Below, in pieces: positions 47,263 through 58,340 of a stretch of DNA of 64,000 nt. Below the pieces are notes generated by a model. It searched no databases and had not been told where the DNA came from. It worked only from the letters and a program-made list of their open reading frames with translations. Within the stretch, counting starts at the first letter, position 1; the number at the start of each line of letters is the position of its first letter. This DNA is from Albifimbria verrucaria (taxonomy: Eukaryota; Ascomycota; Sordariomycetes; Hypocreales; Stachybotryaceae): positions 2,728,001 to 2,792,000 of the forward strand of contig JAHREC010000011.1 of assembly GCA_020081605.1 (NCBI GenBank). Reading direction: 5' to 3'. Made by a program: the position numbers and the translations under genes.

Positions 47263-49058
47263 TCAAGCCAGGAAACTGGCATGAACACCGCGCCTGTCCC
47301 TCTTCAGTGGCGAAAACGTCTTGCCCGCGAATGCATTATTCAGACCTCCAAGAGGCGCCTTGAGCTTACGCCCAGGCGCTAGTTGTGTCTTCTGGACCTT
47401 CGGGGCAGTTTCCTCATCATCGTCGTCGAATAGCGTCTTGTTGGCACCGAGGAGCTTGCGCTTCCTCTTCTTTGCATCTGCATCGGAAACGCCCAGGCCC
47501 GGCGCGTTAGCCGTAACACCGAGCGCCTTGAGCTTCAGCTCAGGCTTCTCTGCAAACTTTCTGGCTAGCTTGTTTTCTTGTTCTTCGGGCGTGGGCTCCT
47601 CCACTACGCTTTCCAGTGTTTTTCTAGCGGATGATGCTGCCTTTGCCGTGGGCATGTTCTTCTTGGATGATACCGATTCGGCTAGAGCCTTGGTACGAGG
47701 TCTACCGCGAGGCTTGGAGGCTTGCGATGTTTGAGATGCGGGCTCTTCAGCCAGCGTGGGAAGAGCTTGCATCGAAGGCTTGCTCGGCTTCTGCACTACC
47801 TCTGGCTCCTCCTCTCCTCCCTCCTCCTCTACCTCCTCGATAATTTCCGAGGTAACCTGGCCCGATGTTGTAGGTGATGCAATGTCCAAAGACTCGTCAG
47901 AAACATCCTTAGTGCGGCTGAGGAACGGCGTCACAGAGAAGGTAGACTTCTCGCCCACCAAGGCTTTCTCGAAGCCGCGCTTCTTAGCTTGTCGTTTCGG
48001 AGCGAAGCTGTCGTTACCAGGGGTTTGTATAGTGATGTCCTCAAAGCTCATCTCCTGGACGTGACGCTTGCGGCCAGGTAGAGCCTTCGCAGCAACGCTC
48101 TTGGCTGGGGCGACGGCAGAATTTCGTGAAGCAGCCTGGGTGCGCTGCAGCTCCGCACGGCAGCTCTCCAATTCAGCTTGCGTCTTCTTCAACTCGGCCT
48201 GTGAATCCTTCAATTTCTGCTTCTGAGTGGACATGCGTTCCTCGAATCTCTCGGCGCGCGTGTTGGCTTCGACAAGCTCCTTGTTGTGCTCCTTTTGCAT
48301 CTTTTCTCTCTCGCGCTTCTCCTTGGCTAATTGCTGCAGGGCCTCGTCAAGCTGGGCTTGCAGTTCGGCCATGGCCTCGTCGGCAGCCTCGGCACGAGCC
48401 TTGGCTTTGGATCTCCTTTCGTTTTCGAGCTCGACCTCGAGGGATTCCAGTTGGCGTTGCAGACTCTGCTTCTCTGCCACCACTGCCCTGTGGCCAGCGA
48501 CTTGAGCCTTTAGGTGGTCAACCTCCGGTTTCAGCTGGTCTAGTTCTCTCTTCAGGGCGAATTTCTCTTTCAAAGCCTTGCTGCTATCCTGCTCTGCTGT
48601 CCTCAGGGCTTCAAGCTCGACCTAAGCGTTGTCAGCGAGAGTCCCTGCAAAAGGCACGGGCTCTGCAGCTTACCTTGAGGCGGCCATTTTCATCTGCCTG
48701 CTTTTTTATGCGTGCATCCAGAGTAGAGGAAGCGCCACTAGCATCTTCCAGCTGCGACTGTAATCGAATAACTTGCTTCTTCAAAAGGCTGAGTTGGCCG
48801 GCTTGGTGGGTGATTTTGTCTTTGAGGTTGGCGTTTTCGTCTCGCAACGACAAAGCGCGTAGCTTGTACCGCCGGGCGTCCTCGTCGCGATTGACAAGGT
48901 CGGCTTGGTGAATGCCTTGCTGGAATTTCATTTCCAATTCGTGAACGCGGGACATGTTCTGTGTTCCGAAAGAGTTAGAAGGCCTGTCTTTGGCTGCGCA
49001 TGCCCAAGCACAAACGCGAAAGACGGCTGGCACTCACGTCGCTTGAATTGATGCTCAT
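47263..49058 (-). CDS. Nuclear-type coiled-coil protein, function unknown
   Basis: Three exons (49038-49058, 48674-48958, 47263-48621; introns 48959-49037 and 48622-48673) give 554 residues without frame breaks. The N-terminal 330 residues are almost all coiled coil (heptads from SRVHELEMKFQQGIH to AELQRTQAA). The C-terminal half is charged and disordered with patches that look nuclear: GRKRHVQEMSFEDI, a basic RQAKKRG, KPRGRPRTKAL (AT-hook-like), AKKRKRKLLG, and a C-terminal TFSPLKRDRRGVHASFLA. The SPLK site suggests CDK phosphorylation. This could be a spindle or kinetochore-associated protein, but I do not recognise a named family. It is divergent from OST3/6. Confidence 0.7.
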
Positions 49059-49599
49059 GTTATGAGTATGTGGGAGCGCTGATCGATCGGCGATGGATAA
49101 TGATACAATACAAGGTGAGCAGTGCCCGATGCCTGCTGCCGTGAGGATGGAGTCCCTCTTGGTCGAAGGGTGTCGGTGTCGGTGACGGCACGATGGGATG
49201 GCCTTGGTGGGTTGAAGATGATGAGTGTTTTGGTCCAGCCGGAAGAGGTGAGGGTTAGGCTGGGAGTAAACATGATGCTGGATGGGGTTTAGCGCGAACT
49301 GCTGGAGCTTGGAGCAGGAGCTGGAGCTGGAGCTGGACTGGAGTAGGGGAAAAGGTACAAAGGTACAAAGGTATACCTCATTACCTCATACCAGGCGGGC
49401 CACGCTGGCTGTACCCGAGACAGCCAACCAGACGGTGCTTACATAACTGGTCCTCTAAGGCCACCTCAGCTTCAGCGTTAAGTGGATAAGGCGAGGTCGT
49501 CAGGTCAGTGCAGTGCAGCGCAGTGCAGTGACAGCTCCTCGAGATAAACCGCACCACCCTCTAGACGGCCAATTGGTACGCCGCGCGTAACTTGCCGCC
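49059..49599. other. Divergent promoter between coiled-coil gene and OST3/6
   Basis: Contains short direct repeats: GGAGCTGGAGCTGGAGCT at about 49315 and a GTGCAGTGCAGCGCAGTGCA tract at about 49506, as well as AAAGGTAC copies at about 49351. No gene. Confidence 0.55.
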
Positions 49600-50791
49600 A
49601 TGCGCTTCCTGTCGTCTCTCCTCTCGGCCTCCCTGCTGCTCGCAGGCGCCTTCGCGGCCAAGAAGACCTCCGCCGAGCGATACGACAACTTCCTCACCAA
49701 GTCGCGGAGCTCCGCGCCCTCAAGCTCAACGATGCGAGCTACAAGTCGTTGACGGCCACCCCGCGAGACTACACCGCCGCCGTGCTCCTCACTGCCCTCG
49801 AGACGAGGTTCGGATGCCAGCTCTGCCGCGAGTTCCAGCCGGAATGGGACCTTCTCAGCAAGAGCTGGATCCGCGGTGACAAGAACGGCGACTCTCGACT
49901 GCTCTTCGGCACCCTCGACTTTACCGATGGTAGAGAGGTCTTTATGTCGGTGAGTGGTCACCACCAAATGCTAGACAAACATGCGTGGCTGGTGGTGCTG
50001 ACGAGTTGTGTTATGTAGCTGGGCCTCCAAACCGCCCCCGTCCTCATGCTGTTCCCTCCCACCTCGGGCCCTCACGCCGCTGAATCACCAGAGCCAGTCC
50101 GATACGATTTCACCAACGGGTACGTTTGTAACATGCTATGGAAAGGGTTGGACAGACCGCTAACTTGACTTCCTCAGCCCGGCTACCGCCGAGCAGGTCC
50201 ACGGCTGGCTCGCCAGGTACCTCCCTGACCGGCCTCACCCGCCCGTCAAGCGACCCATCAACTGGACCAAGTGGAGCGTCACCATCACCCTCCTTCTCGG
50301 AGTTGGCACTGCCCTGGTGACCGCCTGGCCCTACATGCTGCCTCTCGTCCAGAACCGCAACCTCTGGGCCTCTGTCAGCTTGATTGCCATCCTGCTCTTC
50401 ACCAGCGGACACATGTTCAACCACATCCGCAAGGTGCCCTACGTCGCCGGCAACGGCAAGGGTGGGATCAACTACTTTGCCGGCAGCTTCCAGAGCCAGT
50501 ATGGGCTGGAGACGCAGGTCGTGGCGGCTATTTGTGAGTACTCTAATCTAATCAACCTACGTTCCATTGCCGATGCCAAGGCCAACTGCTGACCCGACCC
50601 TATGTAGACGGCGTCCTGTCCTTCTGCGCCATCTCCCTCGCCGTCAAGGTCCCTCGCATTGGCGACGTCAGGTCGCAGCGTGTGGCCGTCATTGCTTGGT
50701 CCGGAGTTATGTTCCTCATGTACAGCTTCCTGCTGAGCATCTTCCGTATCAAGAACGGAGGATACCCCTTCTCGCTGCCCCCTTCATGTGA
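49600..50791 (+). CDS. ost3: Oligosaccharyltransferase subunit OST3/OST6
   Basis: A subunit of the ER N-glycosylation complex with thioredoxin-fold oxidoreductase activity. The ATG at 49600 opens a signal peptide (MRFLSSLLSASLLLAGAFA). The lumenal thioredoxin-like domain has the CxxC motif in RFGCQLCREFQPEW. Four membrane helices follow (WSVTITLLLGVGTALVTAW; WASVSLIAILLFTSGHMF; YGVLSFCAISLAVKV; AVIAWSGVMFLMYSFLL). Introns: 49950-50018, 50120-50177, 50534-50607. One base is missing near 49720 and another in the C-run at about 50780; supplying the latter ends the protein at TGA 50789-50791, the length expected. Without it the frame runs on to 50882. Confidence 0.92.
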
Positions 50792-52776
50792 GCGCTCGCG
50801 CTGCATTGACAGTAAAACGGCGAGCGAGGCTAGCAGGATGCGAAAAACTCGGCCTTTCCTCTTGGGGAGGGGCCTGCTTTGAAGACGAGAGATCGGCAGA
50901 CGCCCTAGTTCCCAAAAGCCCATTAGCATATAACATCGGACATTAGAATCCCGTCATCTTTGCAAGACTGGTACACAAGAATCATGTACAATATCGGCTT
51001 CTGGGGGAAGAGCCTGCAGGCACGGGTAGAGCCCAAGGTGTGGCTAGGCATAAGCAGACAGAATTGCACTCATTCCCCTCCCACGCACATATTGCTGTCA
51101 GTGAATCGTCTTCCTGTCCTGCAGTACCTCATGCTATTCCTACTTCCATTCGGTGATGAATTGATTTCCGTCCGCCCCCAGCGTTGAACCCTGACAAGAC
51201 TTGATCGACAGTGTGTCGATCGAATACAACGCGGAACGCACAACGGGTGGTGCCCAGGCCGTGCTTCCATCTGGCCAAGGAATCAGGATCTTACTCGCAA
51301 GCTGCCGAAGAAATCCTGGGACAATGTAACCCACCCCGGATATCGCGTTGGGCCCGAAAACAGCCACCCAGATGCCGATCACTGAGCCGGACAATGAAAC
51401 AACGTCAAATGAAAACCCCATGGTCCAATGAAGCGCCTGGCATGGCAATTGCCGACACCCCTGAGTAATTGTGCTCTTTGGCTCTCGGGCAAGCTCATCA
51501 CGAGCGCAGCCGCCAATCCCTCTCCGTCTGGAGCCAAGCCCCCGCAAGCAATACGTCGGGCTGCTTGCAAGCACCGCCTCCCCGGGATCTTTGCCAGGCA
51601 GATCATATGTGGAGAGCCAAGCAAGGTGACAGGTGAGCCGCATCACTGGGCATCGTGGCCCCAAGGCTTGGTAACTGCCGAATGGCTGCAGCTCGAATTT
51701 CCCCTTTGAGCCTTTAGCCGCCGACAACGGGGGAGGGTCAGGGAGAGGGAGGCAGCCCAGCGAGCTGTGCTATGAGCTGGAATCAGGTGAGCAATCGGTG
51801 TAGCCATGACTAACAACTCCCGCGCTGATGGCGCGGAGCTTGTTGGAAGTGCCGATGCTTTTGGGCAAGGATCGCTCTGAGATAGATTGATGGGAGGCGT
51901 GAGATGGGTGTTTATACGGTCCTTTTGCAAATGGGATGCAATCAACAGGGTCGCTTCCGCGGGTTCTCTTCGAAACGATAGGTTGGACCGTTCGAAGAGA
52001 TGGTTGGGCCGTCAATCAGCATTCCGCCGTCCGCAGATTGAGGGCATCCCGTCAGACGCAGCGCAGTTCTGCCCTTCACGATCGCTGGCCATCGCCACCA
52101 CCCGCCTCTCGAGACTCAACTCGACGACTGTACTCCCGAGATCAGCGATCTATAATGAACTGTGTTTGACAGATCTGGCCTGGGGAACAAGGCAGCCATC
52201 CAAGCCGCCACAGAGGCTTGTCTGATAGACATGATCCGAACTCCGACACGCAGCGTTGATCCAGAAGCGCCACATGGAAGCCCTGAAACAGGAGCCCTCG
52301 TCCGTAGCTCGAGGCGGGAGGCGAACCCGACGAGCCGCTACACGCCCTCGTCGTTCTTGGCTGGCGCCATGCAATAAGGGACTCGGAGCAGCGGCCGCGA
52401 AGTGCTGCTCCTCCGGGGCATGAGCTAGTTAGTTGCTGCAGTCAATAAACAGAACCAAGTATGTTTCGTTGGGTTTGCCCCTGAGCTCCTCACGGTTCGG
52501 AGGGCTGAGCCCGTGTTTCGACAAGAGAACGGGCCTGGGTTCCGGATGGCGGAGCATGCGTGACGAGTTGGGGAGCTTCGCTAGAGTATCGTGGAGTGAT
52601 CTTCGTCTTGGTCTGTGCAAGAGCAAGAGTATAAGTCTGTCGACAACTCCCCTTCTCATCCATCGTCTCCAAGTCCAACCGGTCTCAACCAGCTTCACTC
52701 TGCAACCACTGGCTCTCCTCCACCCACTCTTCTTGACCTTGATATTGCCTTGATAGCATCTTCGGATTTCACCATC
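50792..52776. other. 2-kb region upstream of GH6 gene
   Basis: No gene is supported; the minus-strand frames (51140-51727, 51643-51945) lack domains. A GGCTAA box, the XlnR/Xyr1 consensus, is on the minus strand at 51714-51719. CreA-like SYGGRG matches (CTGGGG at about 52190, CCGGGG at about 52412) and a TATA-like AGTATAAG at about 52627 are present. All are low-information matches. Confidence 0.35.
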
Positions 52777-54073
52777 ATGAAGCTGTCCACCGCCACCCTC
52801 GTGGCCTTCGCGGCCGGAGCCATCGGTGCTCCCTCTGTGCCCCTCAAGCGCCAGGCCCCGGAGCCTGCAGCTCGGCCGTCAAGCTCGACGCCAAGACCAA
52901 CGTGTGGCAGAAGTACACTCTGCACCCCAACAGCTTCTACCGCGCCGAGGTCGAGGCCGCCGCCGAGAACATGAGCAACGGCGACTCCGAGACGGCCCTG
53001 CGGGTTGCCGACATCGGAACCTTCCTCTGGCTGTAAGTGTCATCGATGTGTAGCAAGACATATACGGACAGTGAGTGCTGACTCGGCGTGTTAGTGACCA
53101 AATTGCCAACATTGAGCGTCTTGAGCCCGCTCTTCAGGATGTCCCCTGCAACCATATCCTCGGTGTTGTCATCTACGACCTTCCCGGCCGTGACTGCGCC
53201 GCCAAGGCCTCCAACGGTGAACTCAAGGTTGGCGAGATCAACCGCTACAAGACGGAGTACATTGATGGTGAGTCGTTCAACCCAAGCCCCTGATCACCAT
53301 GCCCTGGACATATGCTTACCCATGTACAGTCATTGCTGGCATCATCAAGAAGTACCCCAACACCGCCTTTGCGCTGCTCATCGAGCCCGACTCGCTGCCC
53401 AACCTGGTCACCAACAGCCAGCTCACCACCTGCCAGCAGTCCGCCTCGGGCTACCGCGACGGTGTTGCCTACGCGCTCAAGACGCTCAACTTGCCCAACG
53501 TTGTCATGTACATCGACGCCGGCCACGGCGGTTGGCTCGGCTGGAACGACAACCTCAAGCCCGGCGCCGCCGAGCTCGCAAAGGCCTACAAGGCCGCCGG
53601 CAGCCCTCGCAGCTGCGTGGTTTCGCGACCAACGTCGCTGGCTGGAACCAGTGGGACGCCGTCCCCGGCGAGTTCTCCAGCTCCCCGACGCCCAGTACAA
53701 CGCCGCCCAGAACGAGAAGAAGTACGTCGAGCTGTTCGGCGCGGCCCTCAAGTCGGCTGGTATGCCCAACTACGCCATCGTCGACACTGGCCGCTCTGGC
53801 AACCCCGGCGGTCGTCTTGAGTGGGGTGACTGGTGCAACGTCGTCGACGCCGGCTTCGGTCGCAAGCCCTCGGCATCCACCGGCGCCACTCTCGCCGACG
53901 CCTTCGTCTGGGTCAAGCCCGGCGGTGAGTCTGACGGTACCAGCGACTCGTCTGCCGAACGCTACGACAGCTTCTGCGGCAAGTCTGACGCTTTCCAGCC
54001 TTCGCCCGAGGCTGGCACGTGGAACCAGGCGTACTTCGAGATGCTCATCGAGAACGCCAACCCGGCCATCTAG
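52777..54073 (+). CDS. Secreted GH6 cellobiohydrolase without cellulose-binding module
   Basis: Inverting glycoside hydrolase that releases cellobiose from the non-reducing end of cellulose. The ATG at 52777 gives a signal peptide (KLSTATLVAFAAGAIGAPS) and a short KR-containing propeptide. Family motifs: VVIYDLPGRDCAAKASNGE, with the catalytic acid Asp in RDC; LLIEPDSLPNLVTNS; MYIDAGHGGWLGW; and AFVWVKPGGESDG near the C-terminus. The mature region starts directly on the barrel; no CBM1 and linker are visible, so this is a CBM-less member. Introns: 53033-53094 and 53278-53329. Three single-base losses, near 52868, 53611 and 53686, the last two in C runs. About 390 residues. Carbon-catabolite control is likely by analogy. 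Confidence 0.93.
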
Positions 54074-54834
54074 ATGGAGATTAGCCAACAAGAAAGCACG
54101 TATTCATTTGAAGGAGGACCACCAGATGCTGAGCAGAAGGCTGATATAGTATAGCACTGGGGGTGTGAGTTGGACAGGCTGTACATATGCTCGCTATTAC
54201 ATAAATGTCACAATCGTTTACCTAAGTGATGAATTCTGTGCCCTGCTGTCAAGAAGAGATTAATTTCTTAGCCCTCATAATGATCAGTACCATTGCCTTT
54301 GCAATTGGTATAAAGAATAGACTATCCAGATAATGTAGATGTAATTGGATGTGTTGATTCCGCAGTTTGGTTGGGTTGTATGAGAGGAAACTGGCCTCAC
54401 TCATGAGATGGCTTTGTCATGATACTACACAAGCCCACGCCAAGTTGTGTCCCCACATCAGGGCAGACTACACGACCAGACGAGACACAAGATGCAAACT
54501 TCACATAGCGTACAGGAGTCACCATTATGAGGATATAAACCAGCAGCAGCCTTTGGAAAATTGACTTCTTTTATTGGAAGAACAAAGCATGATGCCCCGT
54601 GCCTTTCAGAGGCTAGCTATAGCCAGCAATGCGTCATGCCTTCGTGACAAATGATTTGCCCTCCCCAGGTTTCCTTGAATCAATAAAGACCAGAACTAGG
54701 AAGCCAGCCATTTGACGCCCCACCATGATCTACCAACCTCTCTTCATCCTCGCACCGGGCGGGCGCCACTTGCCAGCGGCGCCTCGCCTTGTTTACCTAC
54801 ACACATTCATCCCCTCGCAGGATCCAGGTGTAAT
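54074..54834. other. Convergent spacer
   Basis: 3' UTRs of the GH6 gene (+) and cpc-2 (-). No gene. Confidence 0.5.
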
Positions 54835-56314
54835 TTACGCCCTGGACATGACACCCCAAGCGCGGATGATGTTGTCGGTGTAACCGGCGAAGAGGGTCTG
54901 GCCATCGGCGGACCAGGCCAAGCTGACGCACTCGGGGTCACGGCTCTTCTTAGCGGCAGTGGGGAACTCGGGCTTCAGCTCATCGACCTTGCTCTTCTTC
55001 TCAAGATCGAAGATGATGATGCTGCTGGCGGTGGCAGCGCACAGCCAGTATCGGTTGGGGAGAAGACGAGGGCGTGGATCTCGTCGTTGGCGCTCAGGGA
55101 GTACAGGTGCTTGGACTCGTTGAGGTCCCAGAGCATGGTGGTACCGTCCTTGCCACCGGAGGCGCACAGGGAACCGTCAGGGAGATGGTGACGGTGTTGA
55201 TGTAGCCGGTGTGGCCGATGTGGTCGGTCTGCAGCTTGCAGGAAGAGAGCTCCCAAACCTATGGCGGACGAATGTTAGATGCCATTTTTTCCAACAAGGA
55301 TGATACGGGGTGAGAGAAAGCGGCAAAAAGAAAACCAAAAAGGGTTGTCGTTAATCAGGGCAATTGGTGTTTATTTGTCTCATGGCCCGAAGGCTCTGAA
55401 GTAGCAAATACTTTGGGTTGCATAACATCATGTGAAGCTTTTGGAGCAAAGGAAAAACGCTTGACGGTGCAACATACCTTGACGAGCTTGTCCCAGCCGG
55501 AGGAGACAATGACAGGGTTCTGGGGTTGGGGCTGAAGCGGACGCAAGAAACCCACTCGGTGTGGCCCTTATCGGTGATGGTGTACTTGCAGTCACCGAGG
55601 GTGTTCCACAGCTTGATGGTGCGGTCGCGGGAGCCGGAGACGATCTGACGGTTGTCGGCGGAGAAGGAAACGGAGAGGACGTCGTTGGTGTGGCCGACGA
55701 AGCGGCGGGTGGTGGTGCCGGTGGCAAGCTCCCACAGGCGCAGGGTCTTGTCCCACGAGGCGGACAGAGCGTAGGCACCGTCAGAGGAGATGACGCAGTC
55801 GGAGACGATGTGGAGTGGCCCTTGAGCGATCGCTTGGGGTAACCGTACTGGGTCTCGTCGCGGGTGAGGTTCCAGATGATCAGGGTCTTGTCGCGGGAGG
55901 CGGACAGGAGCATGTTGGGGCTGGCTCAGGTTAGCCTGTGAAGTTCGAGCATATGTGGTGTTTTTGAGCCGGGACGTACTTCTCCATGGAGGTAGCCAGG
56001 CTGGTGACCCAGCCATTCTGCAGGGCAAGTCAGTAATCATGCATGGAGGGCAGCAAGCTCGGTCGAGACGAGAGAGACGAGTGATTGGGCTCGACCATCC
56101 AGGCGAGAAGAGTGAGCAAGAGGAGAGAGAGGTGTTTGGATTTGTGTGGAATATGCAAAATCCCATCATCACCACCTTCTCTCCCGAGACACACAACCAG
56201 CCGAGGGACGGACGAAACTCGTTTCTCTCGAGACGACAAGACAACAAACAAGACAGCATGGGGACAACGTACGTGGCCCTCGAGGGTGCCCTTGAGGATC
56301 AATTGCTCAGACAT
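54835..56314 (-). CDS. cpc2: RACK1/CPC-2, G-beta-like WD40 ribosomal scaffold
   Basis: A seven-bladed WD40 protein bound to the 40S subunit that takes part in cross-pathway control. Blades can be followed as GH..WD pairs: [13 protein letters not shown] then [82 protein letters not shown]; and the terminal [14 protein letters not shown]. Exon 1 (56273-56314) is followed by a 255-nt intron (56018-56272). Further introns are 55921-55979 and 55259-55477, which carries a U24 snoRNA. Frame breaks near 55812, 55520, 55180 and 55050, each one missing base in or beside C runs, in a protein that is almost invariant in fungi. Confidence 0.94.
55352..55436 (-). ncRNA. snR24: Box C/D snoRNA U24 (snR24) in cpc-2 intron
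   Basis: Inside the 219-nt third intron of cpc-2, read on the minus strand: box C ATGATGT (55425-55431), a guide element TATTTGCTACTT (55399-55410), box D' CAGA (55395-55398), box C' ATGAGAC (55377-55383), a second guide AACACCAATTG, and box D CTGA (55355-55358). The first guide matches U24/snR24 as I know it, and yeast snR24 likewise lies in the intron of the RACK1 gene ASC1. Known role: 2'-O-methylation of 25S rRNA. The ends are approximate because the terminal stem is weak. Confidence 0.85.
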
Positions 56315-57326
56315 TGCGGCGGCAGCGAGAACGACGGAATGGCGATGCAGAGGAAAAAAAGGTCGAGCGATAGGGAAGAGGGAGAGGAGAGGGAGGAGGG
56401 ACCGCTTTTGCGCTTCTGTATCCTCAGCAGGGTGAGGTGTGGTCTCTCGGGCCTACTCAAGCCTTTCGCTTCGCTCAGTGGTAGAAATTGGGAATTTTTT
56501 TTGTGTGGGCGAAAAACCTTAGGGCCTTTGCATGAGGTACCCGCAGAGATACTTGCGGGCCACACCACGCCTCCGCGTTGAGGCCAAGTACACTCGCTCC
56601 CTAACCGTTGTACCCGACACCTATAGTCTATGGGGCACCCGGCCAAACGTATCGCCGGTCAGCGTTTCTGGTAGCCCTCTGCACGTCACTTCATGCTACC
56701 TTTGACCCTTCAAACGTGCTGGTTCAGGGCATGTCTCAGTCGTTCCGAGGCCACTGGCGAGGTGGGTCACGGCAAGCTGAATTCCAAGCAATCAAGACGC
56801 CCGTGTCTTCCATGGTTTGCCAAGGGCTTGCTCTCTCGAGCCCTGTACTGAGCGAGTCATTCCATTGGATCCCCAATTACACAGCTGGAGTCAAGTAGCC
56901 AGGCTCATACAAGACGAGCCTATTCTCGAGCCTTGCCTACGTGGTTGAGACGTAATGTGTCGCACGGCAAGTCTTTGAGCCACCAATTAACCAGCAACGA
57001 CACTACCGTTGTATTGTGTGCATGGCATCTGTTGCATGTGGTACCCTTGGGCTAAACACCTGCCCTATAGTTGGCCTGCCTGACTGTGCCAAAAGCTTCT
57101 CCTTCTATATTACATATGTATACATGGATGCCAAACTCCGTACGCCTCGCAGTTGAACCATTTTCCCTATGCTCCTGTGACATGCCCAGCCAATGCAAGA
57201 TTTGAACCTCTCAATGCCGTGTCTGGACGCGCTGCTCATGATATCGCATCTTGTTCCTTGGTAGGAAGTCGTCCGCTGTAGTCTCAGACCAAACCGCCCA
57301 CCTAGTGAATACTGTGGTTAAGACAG
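56315..57326. other. Intergenic; cpc-2 promoter
   Basis: No gene. Includes the leader of cpc-2 and the 3' UTR of TAF8. A T-arm-like string near 57205 has no matching tRNA fold. Confidence 0.5.
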
Positions 57327-58340
57327 TCACTTCGACGTGGCTGTAATCCCTGTTGATCGCTTCCCGAGCCGAGAGATCTCCCTACGCGAGAATAGTGCAT
57401 CGCCATTAACGATCATGCTGTGCTCCGCAATCTCGTCCTCGTCTGCATGCTCAGCCCGGCCATCCTTGTTCATTAACCGCTTCATCGTGATCTCCCATAA
57501 GCGGAAACGTTCTTTGCCGTGGCTGTCGCTTTCGACCTGCGTCTTGGCTTCCTTCTGCTTACGCACCTTGGACGCGCGGACGAGTCTCCTTAAAGCTTCT
57601 TCGCCCTGCTGCGCGGACCTGGCCGCATCCTCACGGATCTTCTTTGGATCGCGTACGGTGGTATCCTCCTGCGGTGTGAACTTGTATGTGTGTCTGCTGG
57701 GGAAATCCGGGAACGATCCTGGGATATACGACTTGGCCTGCTTGTCTGGCTGGCCGCTGAGCTCCTCGCCCAGCAGAGGCAGGGTGGTGTGCGCATCCTT
57801 ATCTGGAATTTCGACGTTGACATACTGCGGTATCACGTCGGATTTGGGAATGGGGTGTTTGATATGCGGCTTCAAGGATGAGATGGGCAAGTTATACCGC
57901 CTCAACATGACCTCAAAATCGGGGGTATGGGGTGCTCTCGACGCGACGCGATCGCTAGCCGTTTCGTTTCTTCTATGATAGACTCCAAATCTGTACAGTG
58001 GTATGTTAGACCCAAAGCCAACTTGGGAGGATCGAGGGAACTTGGACATACACGTCTCCACCATGGCCGTGAAGCTCTCCATGGCTTCGGGAGTGGCCGT
58101 CTCAAACCCATCGTGCTTCAGCACCATGGCGATAGATCGCTGCAGCCCTTGTCGCGCAAGCAGATGGTATGTTGGGGCAGATGACTCGATCGCGTCCTCG
58201 CCGTTATCACTTCCATGGGTGTCGGCAAGAGGTGCGGCCTCTGCGCTGCTATTCGACCCAGCTTGTGGCGTCTGTGTCCGCGAACGTTTAGCATCTGGTT
58301 CGCCATCTTCGCCTGGCGAGAGACCATGCTTTTCCGACAT
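57327..58340 (-). CDS. taf8: TFIID subunit TAF8
   Basis: A component of general transcription factor TFIID. The N-terminus is charged with a basic patch (DAKRSRTQ), followed by the bromodomain-associated histone fold (YHLLARQGLQRSIAMVLKHD; FETATPEAMESFTAMVETC), and the TAF8 C-terminal motif FPDFPSRHTYKFTP. The 61-nt intron at 57991-58051 interrupts the histone fold. One base is missing near 57945 so that the exon after the intron (LESIIEETKRLAIASR) continues into RAPHTPDFEVMLRRYNLPIS. The rest of the frame is intact to the stop at 57327. The ATG at 58340 is the first in frame. Confidence 0.88.
   Translation of the reverse strand: MSEKHGLSPGEDGEPDAKRSRTQTPQAGSNSSAEAAPLADTHGSDNGEDAIESSAPTYHLLARQGLQRSIAMVLKHDGFETATPEAMESFTAMVETCMSKFPRSSQVGFGSNIPLYRFGVYHRRNETASDRVASRAPHTPDFEVMLRRYNLPISSLKPHIKHPIPKSDVIPQYVNVEIPDKDAHTTLPLLGEELSGQPDKQAKSYIPGSFPDFPSRHTYKFTPQEDTTVRDPKKIREDAARSAQQGEEALRRLVRASKVRKQKEAKTQVESDSHGKERFRLWEITMKRLMNKDGRAEHADEDEIAEHSMIVNGDALFSRREISRLGKRSTGITATSK

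Noticed and set aside
51140..51727. 195-codon minus-strand frame upstream of GH6
   Set aside because: No domain, signal peptide or splice support, and unusual composition.
53088..54149. 353-codon open frame (+) over the GH6 gene
   Set aside because: Ser/Pro/Thr-rich shadow of the GH6 exons; GH6 motifs are in the other frames.
56018..56272. Second snoRNA in the first cpc-2 intron (GTGATGATGG resembles box C)
   Set aside because: No box D at a fitting distance apart from the CTGA of the branch point; no guide recognised.
57185..57225. T-arm-like string (minus strand GGTTCAAATC)
   Set aside because: Flanking sequence does not pair and no acceptor or anticodon stem can be drawn.
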